Counted from the stretch's first letter, positions 43,855 to 53,735 are shown. The stretch is DNA of 58,033 nucleotides from a bacterium (GCA_023249225.1 JAHFDA010000013.1:1-58033); one strand, 5' to 3'. The notes: generated by a model from the letters alone, not told the origin. Made by a program: numbers and translations.

Positions 43855-44521
43855 CCTGCACCTGCACAGCAACTGTAACGATGGCGTCGATACGGTTGCG
43901 GCCATGTTCGAATGGGTGCAGGAACATACTGACCTGGATGTGATATCTATTACTGACCACGATATTTTTGAGGCCCAGGTGCTGGCCGAAGAACTTTGTC
44001 AGCAAAAAAAATACCGTTTTGAGTATGTCAAAGGAGCCGAGATGACCACCTTGCGCGGGCATCTGTTGGCACTGTTTATCAACAAACCCATCGAAACACT
44101 GCTGCCGGTCGAAGATACCGTCAGACTGATTCATGAGCAGGGCGGACTGGCCATCATTCCTCATCCGATGAGCATGGCCACCTACAGCATTGGCGAAAGC
44201 GAAATTGAAAAGGTCATGCGTTCCGAACATCCCCTGGCTTACTTTGACGGCATCGAAACCATTAACCCCTCGGTCGCTGGCCGGATAGTGCATAAACAAG
44301 TCCGGGAAAAAAACAAAAAATGGAATTTGGCGCGCTTTGCGGGTTCAGACGGTCATATGAAGGAAGTGATTGGGGACGCCCGAACCTTATTTGACGGTCA
44401 ATCCGCAAACGATTTTAGAGCTGCCTTGCTTCAAAAACGTACCCGCGTCAGCGGGCATTACCATGGATTTAAACCCCATTTTGACCTGTTTTGGAAGCGC
44501 TTGGGTCAAAAAAAATCATAA
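43841..44521 (+). CDS. PHP-domain metal-dependent phosphoesterase
   Basis: A 227-residue PHP-family hydrolase. The metal ligands are visible in order: ADLHLHS (residues 4-10), ITDHD, KGAEMTT, IIPHPMS and GSDGH. Members hydrolyse nucleotides, histidinol phosphate or other phosphoesters; the substrate here is unknown. Overlap with the acyltransferase gene suggests a role in the same lipid or phospholipid pathway. The short start MGKADLH is preferred. Confidence 0.88.
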   Translation: MGKADLHLHSNCNDGVDTVAAMFEWVQEHTDLDVISITDHDIFEAQVLAEELCQQKKYRFEYVKGAEMTTLRGHLLALFINKPIETLLPVEDTVRLIHEQGGLAIIPHPMSMATYSIGESEIEKVMRSEHPLAYFDGIETINPSVAGRIVHKQVREKNKKWNLARFAGSDGHMKEVIGDARTLFDGQSANDFRAALLQKRTRVSGHYHGFKPHFDLFWKRLGQKKS

Positions 44522-44544
44522 AATTGTGATAAAGTATCAGAGCA

Positions 44545-46230
44545 ATGGAACTCGATGCCGCCACCTGGTCGCAAAAGATCGATGAACACGAAAAAAACAT
44601 TGAACTTTTTAAAAAAGGCGCTTTAGAAGAAGCTGAATTCCGTTACCGCCGACTGTACCTTGGCACTTATGGCCAACGTGACGGCGAAAAATTCATGTTC
44701 CGCATTAAAATTCCGTTGGGAGAGCTTAACGTAAAACAGCTTAAGGCCTTGGCAGAGGTTGTCGAAAAATACGCCCCCTTAAAACTGGGACACTTTACCA
44801 CCCGCCAAAATTTGCAGATCCACTGGGTTAAGATCGAAGATTCGCCCAAAGTCATGCGGGTATTGGCCGAAGCCGGTATCAACAACCGCGAATCCTGCGG
44901 GCACACCATTCGAAATATTTGCGGCGATTACAACGCCGGAGTCAATCCAAACGAGGCATTTGACTACCGTCCCTATGCCGAGGCGCTGGTGAAGTACTTA
45001 AATGGCCACCCCGATTATTACCGGCTGCCACGCAAATTTAAAACCAACTTTGGCGCCGAAGACGACCGCACCCTGATCCGCATGCACGACATGGGTTTTA
45101 TGGCGCTTGCAAAAGAAATCGACGGTAAAAAAGTAAACGGTTTCATGGTCACTGCGGGTGGCGGCTTGGGGGCCGACCCACATATCGCCATCACGGTATG
45201 GGATTTTATCCCCGCCGAAGAGATCCTACGCGCAGCCGAAGCCATTTTGCAGGTCTTTGTGCGCGAGGGTAACCGCCAGAACCTGAAGCATGCGCGCATT
45301 AAGTTTTTAATTGAAGATTGGGGTGAAGCCGAATTCAAGCGCCGTGTACACCAGGAATTTGACGCCTTAAAGATCATGCATCGTGGGCGCCTTTTGCATC
45401 TGCCCGATAAGACTGTGCGGCCCGTGTTTCCGCCCAGCCCTGAAACCGTTGCCATCCCAGACCGGAATGACGCGCATTACCGCAAGTTTGTAAAAAACAA
45501 CATCGAGGTGCAAAAACAGGGGCAAGAAGGTTATTACCTGGTCAATATATTTTTACCCGTGGGCGACCTGACGCTGGAGCAGTTTCATGAAGTCATTGAC
45601 ATGGTCGCACAGCACCGTGAGGGCCTGATCTACGTCAACATCCATCATGACCTGGCCTTGCGCTGGGTCAAAGGCAGCGAAGTTCCGGCCTTGTATGATC
45701 GCTTAAAAAAGATCGGACTGCATCAGGCCGAGTTCCATAAAGTGGCCGACATTGTGGCCTGCCCCGGCAAACCCACCTGTGGCCTGGCCTATACCGATTC
45801 GCACACCATGGGTCAGGATCTTTACGCCCATATCATGGCGCGCATTGAAAAATACGACCTGGTGGGTGACTTTAGCGTGCGCATCAACGGTTGCCCCAAC
45901 AGCTGTGCCCAGCACTACACCGCCGATGTGGGCCTGCAGGGCTGCGAACGTATGTATCAAGGCAGCAAACGGGCCCACTACATGTTTTATCTGGGGGGCG
46001 ATTTGCAAAACGACGTGCGTCTGGCCGAGCGTGAAAAAGAACGCATCCTGCACGAAAAAGTACCCTCTGTACTTGATCTGATTCTTGAGAAATATGTCAG
46101 CGAGCGCAAGGCCGGGGAACGCTTTAAGTTTTTTCTTGAGCGCGACCACAAACGGACCGAAATTCGCGCGCTCTTGCAACAACATGCCACCCCGCATCCC
46201 AAAGACGAGGTAGAAACTGTCGCGGCATAG
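44545..46230 (+). CDS. Ferredoxin-type sulfite/nitrite reductase
   Basis: A 561-residue soluble haem enzyme with sirohaem and a 4Fe-4S cluster. Two internally repeated ferredoxin-like halves are seen (GHFTTRQNLQIHWVKIED in the first, YVNIHHDLALRWVKGSE in the second). The cluster cysteines are in CPGKPTC and GCPNSC. The CGHTIRNICGDYNAGVNP block is typical of NirA/CysI-type enzymes. Sulfite and nitrite forms cannot be safely separated by eye. No partner reductase or transporter is nearby. It lies 23 bases after the PHP gene. Confidence 0.92.
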   Translation: MELDAATWSQKIDEHEKNIELFKKGALEEAEFRYRRLYLGTYGQRDGEKFMFRIKIPLGELNVKQLKALAEVVEKYAPLKLGHFTTRQNLQIHWVKIEDSPKVMRVLAEAGINNRESCGHTIRNICGDYNAGVNPNEAFDYRPYAEALVKYLNGHPDYYRLPRKFKTNFGAEDDRTLIRMHDMGFMALAKEIDGKKVNGFMVTAGGGLGADPHIAITVWDFIPAEEILRAAEAILQVFVREGNRQNLKHARIKFLIEDWGEAEFKRRVHQEFDALKIMHRGRLLHLPDKTVRPVFPPSPETVAIPDRNDAHYRKFVKNNIEVQKQGQEGYYLVNIFLPVGDLTLEQFHEVIDMVAQHREGLIYVNIHHDLALRWVKGSEVPALYDRLKKIGLHQAEFHKVADIVACPGKPTCGLAYTDSHTMGQDLYAHIMARIEKYDLVGDFSVRINGCPNSCAQHYTADVGLQGCERMYQGSKRAHYMFYLGGDLQNDVRLAEREKERILHEKVPSVLDLILEKYVSERKAGERFKFFLERDHKRTEIRALLQQHATPHPKDEVETVAA

Positions 46231-46259
46231 GTTAAACTAAACATAGGAGGAATAGGATC

Positions 46260-46634
46260 ATGAAAAAAATAACTTTGGTATTAGTTTGTGTGTTTACATT
46301 GACAGCCGTAGCTAGCCCGGCCTTTGCATCCAAAGCTCCAGCCATGGTGCTGGCTGAAAATGGTTTGTATGGGGCCGCCCTGGGAGCCATTACCGCAGTT
46401 GCCATTGGCTTGATTGGCGGAAATTTAAGTACGGCACCTTATAGCAGCGCCATGGGCATTGGCATTATCGCCGGCATGGGACTGGGACTGTATGAGGTTA
46501 CGAACCATCAGGAAAAATACACCCGTCAGCAGGTAGATCAGGCTTTGGCAGACACAGAGATCTCTCCCTGTCTGCGTTCATTGAATCTGATCAGTACGGC
46601 ACCGTCTGTTTCTTTAGAAAAGGCCGGGTCATAG
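46260..46634 (+). CDS. Small secreted or membrane protein, Gly/Ala-rich
   Basis: A 124-residue protein with a clean signal peptide (MKKITLVLVCVFTLTAVASP, cut near AFA) and a second Gly/Ala-rich hydrophobic stretch (about 35-82, including AAVAIGLIGG-like and GIGIIAGMGLGLYEV). The start is fixed by AGGAGG ten bases upstream. The C-terminal 40 residues are polar with one cysteine. No family recognised. Confidence 0.65.
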   Translation: MKKITLVLVCVFTLTAVASPAFASKAPAMVLAENGLYGAALGAITAVAIGLIGGNLSTAPYSSAMGIGIIAGMGLGLYEVTNHQEKYTRQQVDQALADTEISPCLRSLNLISTAPSVSLEKAGS

Positions 46635-46641
46635 TTTCTAC

Positions 46642-47295
46642 TTGGAAGTTCTGTTAGAAACCCCGGAATATGCCCTGTACCGTTACACAGGGCCCCCTGT
46701 AGAAACACACGCTTATCTATTTATTGACCAAAAAAACCGGCACGCCATGCTGGTGGACGCCTCGCTGGGCGCAGGTCAGACCTACCTGCCCCTGATCAAA
46801 GAAAAAGCTTTGGCGGTCGATTGTCTGATCGATACGCATGGGCATTGGGATCATATCTTGGATAACAGTGCTTTCACTGAAAGCGGAATTCCGTTATGGA
46901 TACACCCTGAAGATGAGTTCTTGCTTGGCAAGGAACAAACCCGATTTATGAATCTGGATATCCCCTGGAAGGTATTGACCCCAGCGGTACGCATTCGTGA
47001 AGGTGATCAGATCCCGTTGGGGCACTTTTCGTTTTTTGTGTTACATACCCCCGGACATAGCCCCGGCAGCCTGTGTTTATACGAAAAATCTTTAAAACTG
47101 CTCTTTTCGGGCGACACCTTGTTTGCGGGTACCTATGGGCGGACCGACCTGCCGGGCGGCAACCCCAAAGCCATGCAGCAAAGCCTAAAACGGCTGGCGC
47201 AGCTCCCTGCGGATGTACAGGTTTTTCCGGGTCATGGCGAGGCCACCCGGGTAGGTCAGGAAAGCTGGCTCAAAGCCGTTGATCGGATGTTTTAG
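46642..47295 (+). CDS. MBL-fold (glyoxalase II-like) hydrolase
   Basis: A 217-residue metallo-beta-lactamase-fold enzyme. The ligands are all present: THGHWDH (HxHxDH), LHTPGHSPGS, FSGDTLFAG and PGHGEAT. Size and the bridging GDTLFAGTYGRTDLP resemble the small hydroxyacylglutathione-hydrolase-like group that often handles thioesters. The frame opens with TTG at 46642, 7 bases after the preceding stop; no other start fits the N-terminal strand as well. Cytoplasmic. Confidence 0.88.
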   Translation: MEVLLETPEYALYRYTGPPVETHAYLFIDQKNRHAMLVDASLGAGQTYLPLIKEKALAVDCLIDTHGHWDHILDNSAFTESGIPLWIHPEDEFLLGKEQTRFMNLDIPWKVLTPAVRIREGDQIPLGHFSFFVLHTPGHSPGSLCLYEKSLKLLFSGDTLFAGTYGRTDLPGGNPKAMQQSLKRLAQLPADVQVFPGHGEATRVGQESWLKAVDRMF

Positions 47296-47314
47296 CCCGC
47301 ACTATTCATACTCT

Positions 47315-47367
47315 CTTGTAGCGGGCTCCCGTGTGTAGGTGTCCGCTTCATATGCGTGAATAATCCG
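47315..47367. repeat. 53-bp dispersed repeat, copy 2
   Basis: Second copy of the element at 6311-6363, same orientation, three mismatches. It lies 19 bases after the MBL hydrolase stop. Confidence 0.8.
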
Positions 47368-47414
47368 GGTTATGCCACTGTTTAATTCCTTCCAATCCGG
47401 GGAATGTCTGGGGT

Positions 47415-48473
47415 ATGCAGATCAAGCCGCCCGCTTATCCCGAACCCATCGTGGCCTTGCGTTCCTCGTTTGACCCCTGCGATGCCGAAGCCTCTTCGAT
47501 GGCACGCATGGCCCGCCTGGCTGCCTTGTTTAAACGTCGGCAATGGATCGAAGATCATGTGGGCCTGGAGCTGGATGCCACACTGGCCTGGATCCATTTA
47601 AATGCCCCCGCCTTGCCACTTAACAGCGCAGAGACTGTATCCCCATCGGAACCGGAGGGCTTATTTTCTTACGCGGATCTGGTGTCAATTATTGAAACCA
47701 TCCGCAAACAAGCGCCCCCTGCCAATGCCAAAAATATTGATGCTGAAACAGCGCCACCCATTAATTTTATGGAAAAATTTTTAGATATATACCGCGACAC
47801 CACGCGTCAGTCAACCCCATCAATCGAAAATGCGCCCCGTGATGCCCGTCATTTAATCCGCGCAGTGATCCCGGCCAGCGGTCGCGACATTTCCAAAGCG
47901 TCACTCGACACCGTACAAGCCTTTCTGGCAACGTCAAAAAACAATGCTCAAGAATTTGCAAGTACAGAACCCCCAGCGCCCTTGTCACCGCAGGCCGATT
48001 TAAATTCACTGGAAATCATCAAAAAAGCGCTGGCACTCAACACACTTCAAATCAGGCAAACCATCCGCTGGGAATGGGAGGACGTGCCTCACATTCGGCA
48101 CAAGCGCATCGATGCGGAGAACTTTTTAAAATTGCTGGTCTTGGGAGAGCAACGCCTGGCCATTCTTAAATGGGATGAAACCAAGCTTGAACATATCCGC
48201 GAAAACCGGCGTGCCTGGTTTGCCAACAAAATGCAGATTCAATTACATATGATCGATTCGGTGGGCGAAAAAGAACCGTGCTTCTTAAATCAGCTGTCGC
48301 TTGAAAAAACACTGTGGTTGTATGAACTGCAAAAACTGGCCCGCCGCACACTTTTGATTTCACTGTGCTGGCCCCTGACAGACGAGGCACGCGCCACTTG
48401 GGCCGAGCACAGCCAGAATCTTATGAAATTAATGAATCAAATATTAAAATCGCGCGTGTTGCAGCCTGCTTAG
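47415..48473 (+). CDS. Orphan helical protein of unknown function
   Basis: A 352-residue soluble protein I do not recognise. The middle (about 75-195) is low in hydrophobic content and likely flexible. The last 150 residues are strongly helical with a charged core (IRQTIRWEWEDVPHIRHKRI, KLEHIRENRRAWFANKMQIQ). No signal peptide. Its stop overlaps that of the convergent duplicated-domain gene by four bases. Confidence 0.6.
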   Translation: MQIKPPAYPEPIVALRSSFDPCDAEASSMARMARLAALFKRRQWIEDHVGLELDATLAWIHLNAPALPLNSAETVSPSEPEGLFSYADLVSIIETIRKQAPPANAKNIDAETAPPINFMEKFLDIYRDTTRQSTPSIENAPRDARHLIRAVIPASGRDISKASLDTVQAFLATSKNNAQEFASTEPPAPLSPQADLNSLEIIKKALALNTLQIRQTIRWEWEDVPHIRHKRIDAENFLKLLVLGEQRLAILKWDETKLEHIRENRRAWFANKMQIQLHMIDSVGEKEPCFLNQLSLEKTLWLYELQKLARRTLLISLCWPLTDEARATWAEHSQNLMKLMNQILKSRVLQPA

Positions 48474-49156
48474 GGCTGGCAGGGCCGGTCGTAATTTTCG
48501 TAACGGTCATCGATGGCAAGGGCCTTAAGACCGATATCCCCTGGAAAGGCCCCGGTACGTTGCTTGTAGGCGTTAAGATAGCTCTCAAAAGTTGACATCG
48601 CAATCTGATTGGTGTCTGTCGGCAAACCGAGATCACGCCGCAAGGCTTCGATGCACTTATCCACTACCGGAATGCCCGCGCTGGGCGGAAGAATCTTAGC
48701 GTAAAGGCGGCGTAGCTCATACTGTGAAATCTGGCCCGGGTTAGCGGCACAAGACCAGTCGATGGCCTGGGCAATCTCCGCAGCAGAAATACGTACTTGA
48801 ATTGTGATCAGCCCGCCCAGGGCACGGTAGGTTTCATCGGGAAATCGTTTTTTGACTGCCGGAGCCTTGATCCCCGGATCGCCCGGAAATTTGTTTTTGT
48901 GACTGGCCTTATATTGCTCCATCTTAGCGATAAAATCTGTAACCAAAACATTTCCTTTGCCTGCAGGCAGACCCAGATCATTCCGTAAACCCGCCACGCA
49001 GCTTTCGATCACATCGATTCCAACACTGGCGGGCAACACCAGTTTATAAGCCGCCATCAACTCACGCTGCGAGATATACCCCGGTGTATTGTCTGCCAAA
49101 AGTTCAAGAGCTTCGGCAATGTCTGTGGCTGAAAAAACAACGATCGGATCGCCCAT
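48470..49156 (-). CDS. Orphan protein with two tandem copies of a ~95-residue domain
   Basis: A 228-residue protein made of two clearly related halves. About residues 9-105 (IAEALELLADNTPGYISQRE, GLRNDLGLPAGKGN, KFPGDPGIKAPAVKKRF) match about 125-222 (IAQAIDWSCAANPGQISQYE, ALRRDLGLPTDTNQ, AFPGDIGLKALAIDDRY). Each unit is helical with a conserved ISQxEL turn and a PGDxGxKA motif. I do not know the family. No signal peptide or membrane helix. Confidence 0.65.
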   Translation of the reverse strand: MGDPIVVFSATDIAEALELLADNTPGYISQRELMAAYKLVLPASVGIDVIESCVAGLRNDLGLPAGKGNVLVTDFIAKMEQYKASHKNKFPGDPGIKAPAVKKRFPDETYRALGGLITIQVRISAAEIAQAIDWSCAANPGQISQYELRRLYAKILPPSAGIPVVDKCIEALRRDLGLPTDTNQIAMSTFESYLNAYKQRTGAFPGDIGLKALAIDDRYENYDRPCQP

Positions 49157-49264
49157 GGTTAAATTCTCTCGTGAATGCTGCCCTTTTGTTGTAATAGATA
49201 TTTTCGAGTACCTTCGGCCTGCTGAAACTAAAAATGACTATTTGTATGGCCTGCCGAGAGCGTT

Positions 49265-50161
49265 ATGATCATGGCGAGCATGGGGGGCCTGCTTAAAAAA
49301 ACGATTTCCGTACAAATATTGATTGAAGACGTTGACATTCATTTTCTACCCCCGTTTTCGGCGTGGGAACCTAACCCCGGCATGGCCACAAGTTGTATGC
49401 TTTTGTGCGCTGAAGAGTTGAAAGTAAACGCTTACGAAAACGCTTTGTTCCTGTTAAAGCTGGCCAAACTGCTTGATCCCCTGACCCCTGACCATACGCT
49501 GCATACCGCCTTAACCTTATTGTTATATGGTGATGTTGAAAATTGCGTTAACGTGCTGCTGTATTATTTTGCCGATGCTCTGCCCGAGCAGCGGAACTAT
49601 GACAAGATACTCAAGCTGATTGAAAGTTTTGACCGGGCCTTTCCTACCGTGCAAGATTTTTTAAAGCGCCATGATATTTATTTAAAACTGCACCGTGCCC
49701 TGATTGATCCCGATTGGCGGGCACAAAACCCACCTTACAACATGCTACCCTCACCCATCCGTGTGAGTTCCATAGAAACCCTGGCCTTAACAGCCGCACA
49801 ATTAACTTTTCAAAGTTACATAAAGAATCAGTACGGCCAGGCCCTGTATTACGCCTTGCTGGCCTTAGAGGTTGATCCCACCATAGAAAAAACAAAAGAC
49901 ATGGTGGCCATCTTGCTTCTGTTTAACCAGGAATGGATACAGGCAGCCCAGCTCATGGCCTTGCTACTGATGTCCAAGGGAGATTTACAAGTGATGCCCT
50001 GGCTGCGCGATATCTTATCCGGACAAGAAGCCCGTGAGCTGGTGCACAATGATTTTATGGCACACCTTAAACAGGCACTGACCAAGCGTGAACGTCTAAA
50101 CCCGGTACTGCTGGCGGTATTGGATGAGATCGATTATGACCTTAGGTTTCAAGCCGCATAA
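49265..50161 (+). CDS. Orphan TPR-like helical protein
   Basis: A 298-residue protein composed of helices in a TPR-like rhythm (YENALFLLKLAKLLDPLTPD, then YGQALYYALLALEVDPTIEK and NQEWIQAAQLMALLLMSKGD). The spacing suggests a superhelical binding scaffold, but it is not a named family to me. It is divergent from the duplicated-domain gene and lies about 50 bases before the asparaginase-like gene, perhaps in one unit with it. Confidence 0.6.
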   Translation: MIMASMGGLLKKTISVQILIEDVDIHFLPPFSAWEPNPGMATSCMLLCAEELKVNAYENALFLLKLAKLLDPLTPDHTLHTALTLLLYGDVENCVNVLLYYFADALPEQRNYDKILKLIESFDRAFPTVQDFLKRHDIYLKLHRALIDPDWRAQNPPYNMLPSPIRVSSIETLALTAAQLTFQSYIKNQYGQALYYALLALEVDPTIEKTKDMVAILLLFNQEWIQAAQLMALLLMSKGDLQVMPWLRDILSGQEARELVHNDFMAHLKQALTKRERLNPVLLAVLDEIDYDLRFQAA

Positions 50162-50213
50162 AATTTTACGTTGAATAAAACCTCCCACTTATGGGAATGA
50201 TCCCCATAAGCCC

Positions 50214-52442
50214 ATGACCCTTGCCTGGCATCACAGCGCGGTTACCGAAAAAATCCATGGAAATCTGCACTCAGATTCAGACGGCATGCTTTTAAGACAT
50301 CTGGTGCAACAGGCACTGACGCGCACCCCAAGCCGCTTATCGGTAACGGACATTCATCTACCTTCGCTGCACGCCATACTCAATACGGTTTTCCATCCTA
50401 TTCCATGGACACAATGTGATCTGCTTTCGGATCAACAATTGACTTTGTTTTTACAGGCCATCGAAGCTTCGATGGATTTTTCGTTTTACCACGATGTCAT
50501 CATTGCGCCCGCCGGTGGCACCATCAACATGGCCGGTGAAGACGGCCGCAAAGCCGATCAATTTGCAATGCTGCGCATCGCCGCCGAAAGGCAAGAGATT
50601 GCCGCACTGACACATCCACGCCAGCCCCGTCTGCTGCCAAACGCACCGGACAGCTCAAATATTGGACCACGTGAATGGGTGCTTATGTCTGAACATTTGC
50701 GCAGGATTGGCGCGCAGCGCGCCCGCATCCGCGCCATGCTGAACGAGACCTTTGGGATTTTGCCCGACCGCAAAAGCGGCATTGTGGTAACGCATGGCAC
50801 AGACACCATGGAGCTTTCGGCACTGGTGATCAGTTTAGAAATGGCCTTGCATGGCTGCAGTATCCCGATTGTTTTGACGGGCTCGCACACGCCCGCCGAC
50901 CAGCCGGTTTCGGACGCCTGGACAAACATTTACCGCTCCTGTTATCTCAACACTTTGCCGCAGCTTCCGCCCACGGTCTATGTGGTCATCGGCAACGAAG
51001 TACACGCCGGATCAGACGTGTCAAAAATTTTAACCATGCCCGACAAAGGCGGCGGTTATTTTTTTAGTTCAGGCAAACCCCTGGGAGAATTTGTACATGG
51101 CCATAATATTCGCTGGAATCTGCAACGTCTTGCGGATCTGCAAGCGGCTTATGAACACATGCATGTATATCTCAATGAGATGCGCACTTACAAGGATGAA
51201 CCGCATGAATATGGCTACGTGGAGCTGGTAGACGCCAACAAAGCCCCTATGGCCGTATACTGGGCGGCTCTAGAGCGCGTCAAAGCCCAGTGCAATGCAA
51301 ACACCCACGGCGGCATTGTTCTGCACGGCAGCTTTACCGGGCCCAAATCAAAAGGCCATGCCCCCAACCGCGATCATTATTTTTTAATGGAATTTAGAAA
51401 ATTTTTAAAAGCCTGCCAAAAGGCCGATGTTTTGGTGTATACCGGCTCTAAAAGCACCGCGCTGTGGGTCAACAGCATTTCTAAAACCGATCCGCAAGCC
51501 GTGGATCAAAGCCATTTTGTCGAGCAGCCACTTAAATTGCTCCCGCGCAACTTTCCGTTTAACAAGGCTCGCGCCAAGCTAAGCTGGTTGCTGCGTTATT
51601 TTGAGCCCACCATGGCTGCCCATTTTATGACCGAAAACGTGGCCGGAGAACTTGACCTGCCACATACTTTTCCGGAACAACGCAAGTATGAAAACCTGGC
51701 CATCAATGACCCGGAGCAAGGCCGGGCGGTGGTCATGGCCTTTCCGGGCATGACCGCCCGTGTTATTCAAGATGCGGTGGATAGCCTTAGGGTTGAGCCA
51801 CGCCACAAAGGACCCCAATTGATTGTTTACGGGTTTGGCGATGGCAACCTGCCCTTTGGTTACGACAACATGCATACGTTGCTGGATGACCTTGTGCGCC
51901 AGGACAAGGCGCCGGAATATTTAAAACCTATTGCCGAATATTTGAGACAAGACGCTCATTTTTCTTTAGAAACCGGCGCGTTGGACTTGTTTAGAGAAAA
52001 AGAAGGCCAGGTAGCCTTGATCAAACTGGTTAAAAATGCCCTACTTGCTCTTTCTGACAGCCAGCGTCAGGCCCTGCTGGGTCATTACCGGGTTAACCCG
52101 CGCGCTTTTTCAAGACTTCAACATGCCTGGAACAATGCGCATCCGGAACAAGCCATTCATGCAATTCCAGAAAACCTTGCAGATCAGGTCGACATTATTT
52201 TTGACACTCTGCTTTCGGAGCTTTCCAAGCGCGTACTCAAAGATCTGCTGATGCATGGGCACCCCATGCTTAAGACATTGGGAACAGCCACTGACCGCGG
52301 CATCCATGTTTTAATGAAAACCCAGGCCTTTCGCAGCAAAACCAACATTCTGCTTTACGAGCTGGGACAAATGTCCTACGCCATGGGCGTTACAGACGAT
52401 GAGGGCCAACGCTGGACTTACAACCTGTTTATTCCGGCTTAA
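50214..52442 (+). CDS. Large asparaginase-like amidohydrolase with extensions
   Basis: A 742-residue protein, about twice the size of ordinary L-asparaginase. The active-site set is complete: the nucleophile threonine in PAGGTIN (about 103), the THGTDTM motif (193-199), and the lysine in GSDVSKILT. A second conserved region (FPGMTARVIQDAV, YGFGDGNLPFGY) is the asparaginase C-terminal domain. A 90-residue helical N-terminal extension, an insert between the two domains, and a 140-residue helical C-terminal tail are unusual. No signal peptide, so cytoplasmic. Substrate may be Asn, Gln or an amide on a larger molecule. Its stop overlaps folA's by 14 bases. Confidence 0.8.
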   Translation: MTLAWHHSAVTEKIHGNLHSDSDGMLLRHLVQQALTRTPSRLSVTDIHLPSLHAILNTVFHPIPWTQCDLLSDQQLTLFLQAIEASMDFSFYHDVIIAPAGGTINMAGEDGRKADQFAMLRIAAERQEIAALTHPRQPRLLPNAPDSSNIGPREWVLMSEHLRRIGAQRARIRAMLNETFGILPDRKSGIVVTHGTDTMELSALVISLEMALHGCSIPIVLTGSHTPADQPVSDAWTNIYRSCYLNTLPQLPPTVYVVIGNEVHAGSDVSKILTMPDKGGGYFFSSGKPLGEFVHGHNIRWNLQRLADLQAAYEHMHVYLNEMRTYKDEPHEYGYVELVDANKAPMAVYWAALERVKAQCNANTHGGIVLHGSFTGPKSKGHAPNRDHYFLMEFRKFLKACQKADVLVYTGSKSTALWVNSISKTDPQAVDQSHFVEQPLKLLPRNFPFNKARAKLSWLLRYFEPTMAAHFMTENVAGELDLPHTFPEQRKYENLAINDPEQGRAVVMAFPGMTARVIQDAVDSLRVEPRHKGPQLIVYGFGDGNLPFGYDNMHTLLDDLVRQDKAPEYLKPIAEYLRQDAHFSLETGALDLFREKEGQVALIKLVKNALLALSDSQRQALLGHYRVNPRAFSRLQHAWNNAHPEQAIHAIPENLADQVDIIFDTLLSELSKRVLKDLLMHGHPMLKTLGTATDRGIHVLMKTQAFRSKTNILLYELGQMSYAMGVTDDEGQRWTYNLFIPA

Positions 52443-52944
52443 CTTCGGCGCGCTCGTAAATTAAAAACTCATAAGGATACGCATGGCAGAGGTCAGAAGG
52501 GTGGCTATCCCGGAATACCTCGATCCAAATGGCGGGATCCAGAATCGGAAAATAAGCATCGCCCTCAAAGTCTGCCTGCACCCGCGTTAAATACACTTTG
52601 TGCGCCAACGGCAGGGCCTGGACATAGATCTCGCCCCCGCCCGTCACAAAAACTTCTGTTTCTCCCCGTTCGCGTGCCAGCTCAAGGGCTTCGTTGAGTG
52701 AGTGAGCCACCACGCAACCGTCCGAGGGATAATTTGCCTGGCGGGTGATCACCATGTTGGTCCGTCCCGGTAACGGGCGGAATTTGGGCGGAATGGATTC
52801 GTAGGTCTTGCGGCCCATGATCACCACGTGACCCATGGTGGTTTTTTTGAACCATTCAGTGTCTTGCGGAAGATTCCAAAGAAGCTTGTTGTGCTTACCG
52901 ATCACGTGGTTGCGAGACGCCGCGGCAATCAGCGAGACAATCAT
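52429..52944 (-). CDS. folA: Dihydrofolate reductase
   Basis: A 171-residue DHFR. The start [49 protein letters not shown] and [10 protein letters not shown] are all standard. The ATG at 52944 lies in the thyA stop (ATGA), giving translational coupling; the frame's upstream extension is thyA in another frame. It regenerates THF from the DHF made by ThyA. Confidence 0.96.
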   Translation of the reverse strand: MIVSLIAAASRNHVIGKHNKLLWNLPQDTEWFKKTTMGHVVIMGRKTYESIPPKFRPLPGRTNMVITRQANYPSDGCVVAHSLNEALELARERGETEVFVTGGGEIYVQALPLAHKVYLTRVQADFEGDAYFPILDPAIWIEVFRDSHPSDLCHAYPYEFLIYERAEVKPE

Positions 52945-53735
52945 ACGGCAATGGGCGCTTTGATTGACGGATGCGGGTCGTAGTTTTCGACAGAAAAATC
53001 TTCGAGGCGGAAGTCGAAGATTGAACGCACGTCCGGGTTGAGCTTCAGGGTTGGCAGCGTCCGCGGATCCCGTGTCAGTTGCTCGCGCGCCTGGTCGAGG
53101 TGGTTGAGGTACAAATGCACGTCGCCGAACGTATGCACAAAATCGCCCGGTTGCAGTCCGCATATATGGGCCACCATGAGCGTGAGCAGTGCGTACGAAG
53201 CAATGTTAAACGGAACGCCGAGAAACACATCTGCGCTGCGCTGGTAAAGCTGACATGAAAGTTTTCCATCAGCCACGTAAAACTGAAAGAGGCAGTGGCA
53301 GGGCGGCAGGGCCATTTGATCGATGTCCGCAACGTTCCAAGCGCAAACAATGTGCCGACGGGAATCCGGATTCCGGCGGATTTGGTCAATCACCTGCGAA
53401 ATCTGGTCGTAGGTTTTTCCATTTGGACCAGGCCATGAGCGCCACTGGTGGCCATAGACCGGACCCAGATTTCCATCCGCATCGGCCCACTCGTCCCAGA
53501 TCGTCACTTTATGATCGTGAAGAAATTGGACATTGGTGTCGCCACGCAGAAACCACAAGAGCTCGACGATAATGGAGCGCGTATGCAGCTTTTTGGTGGT
53601 GAGTAGCGGAAAACCCTGGGCCAGATCGAAGCGCAGCTGCTGGCCGAATACGCTCAAGGTTCCCGTGCCGGTGCGGTCGCTTTTACGCGCGCCACGGTCG
53701 AGGATGGTTTGGAGCAGATCAAGGTACTGGCGCAT
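52941..53735 (-). CDS. thyA: Thymidylate synthase
   Basis: A 264-residue ThyA, exactly the E. coli length. The catalytic cysteine is Cys146 in [12 protein letters not shown], preceded by the RRHIVCAWN arginine region. [20 protein letters not shown] and [12 protein letters not shown] bind the nucleotide. It makes dTMP from dUMP and methylene-THF and is paired with folA. The FG-GAP gene upstream ends 12 bases before it and is a likely transcriptional neighbour only. Confidence 0.97.
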   Translation of the reverse strand: MRQYLDLLQTILDRGARKSDRTGTGTLSVFGQQLRFDLAQGFPLLTTKKLHTRSIIVELLWFLRGDTNVQFLHDHKVTIWDEWADADGNLGPVYGHQWRSWPGPNGKTYDQISQVIDQIRRNPDSRRHIVCAWNVADIDQMALPPCHCLFQFYVADGKLSCQLYQRSADVFLGVPFNIASYALLTLMVAHICGLQPGDFVHTFGDVHLYLNHLDQAREQLTRDPRTLPTLKLNPDVRSIFDFRLEDFSVENYDPHPSIKAPIAV

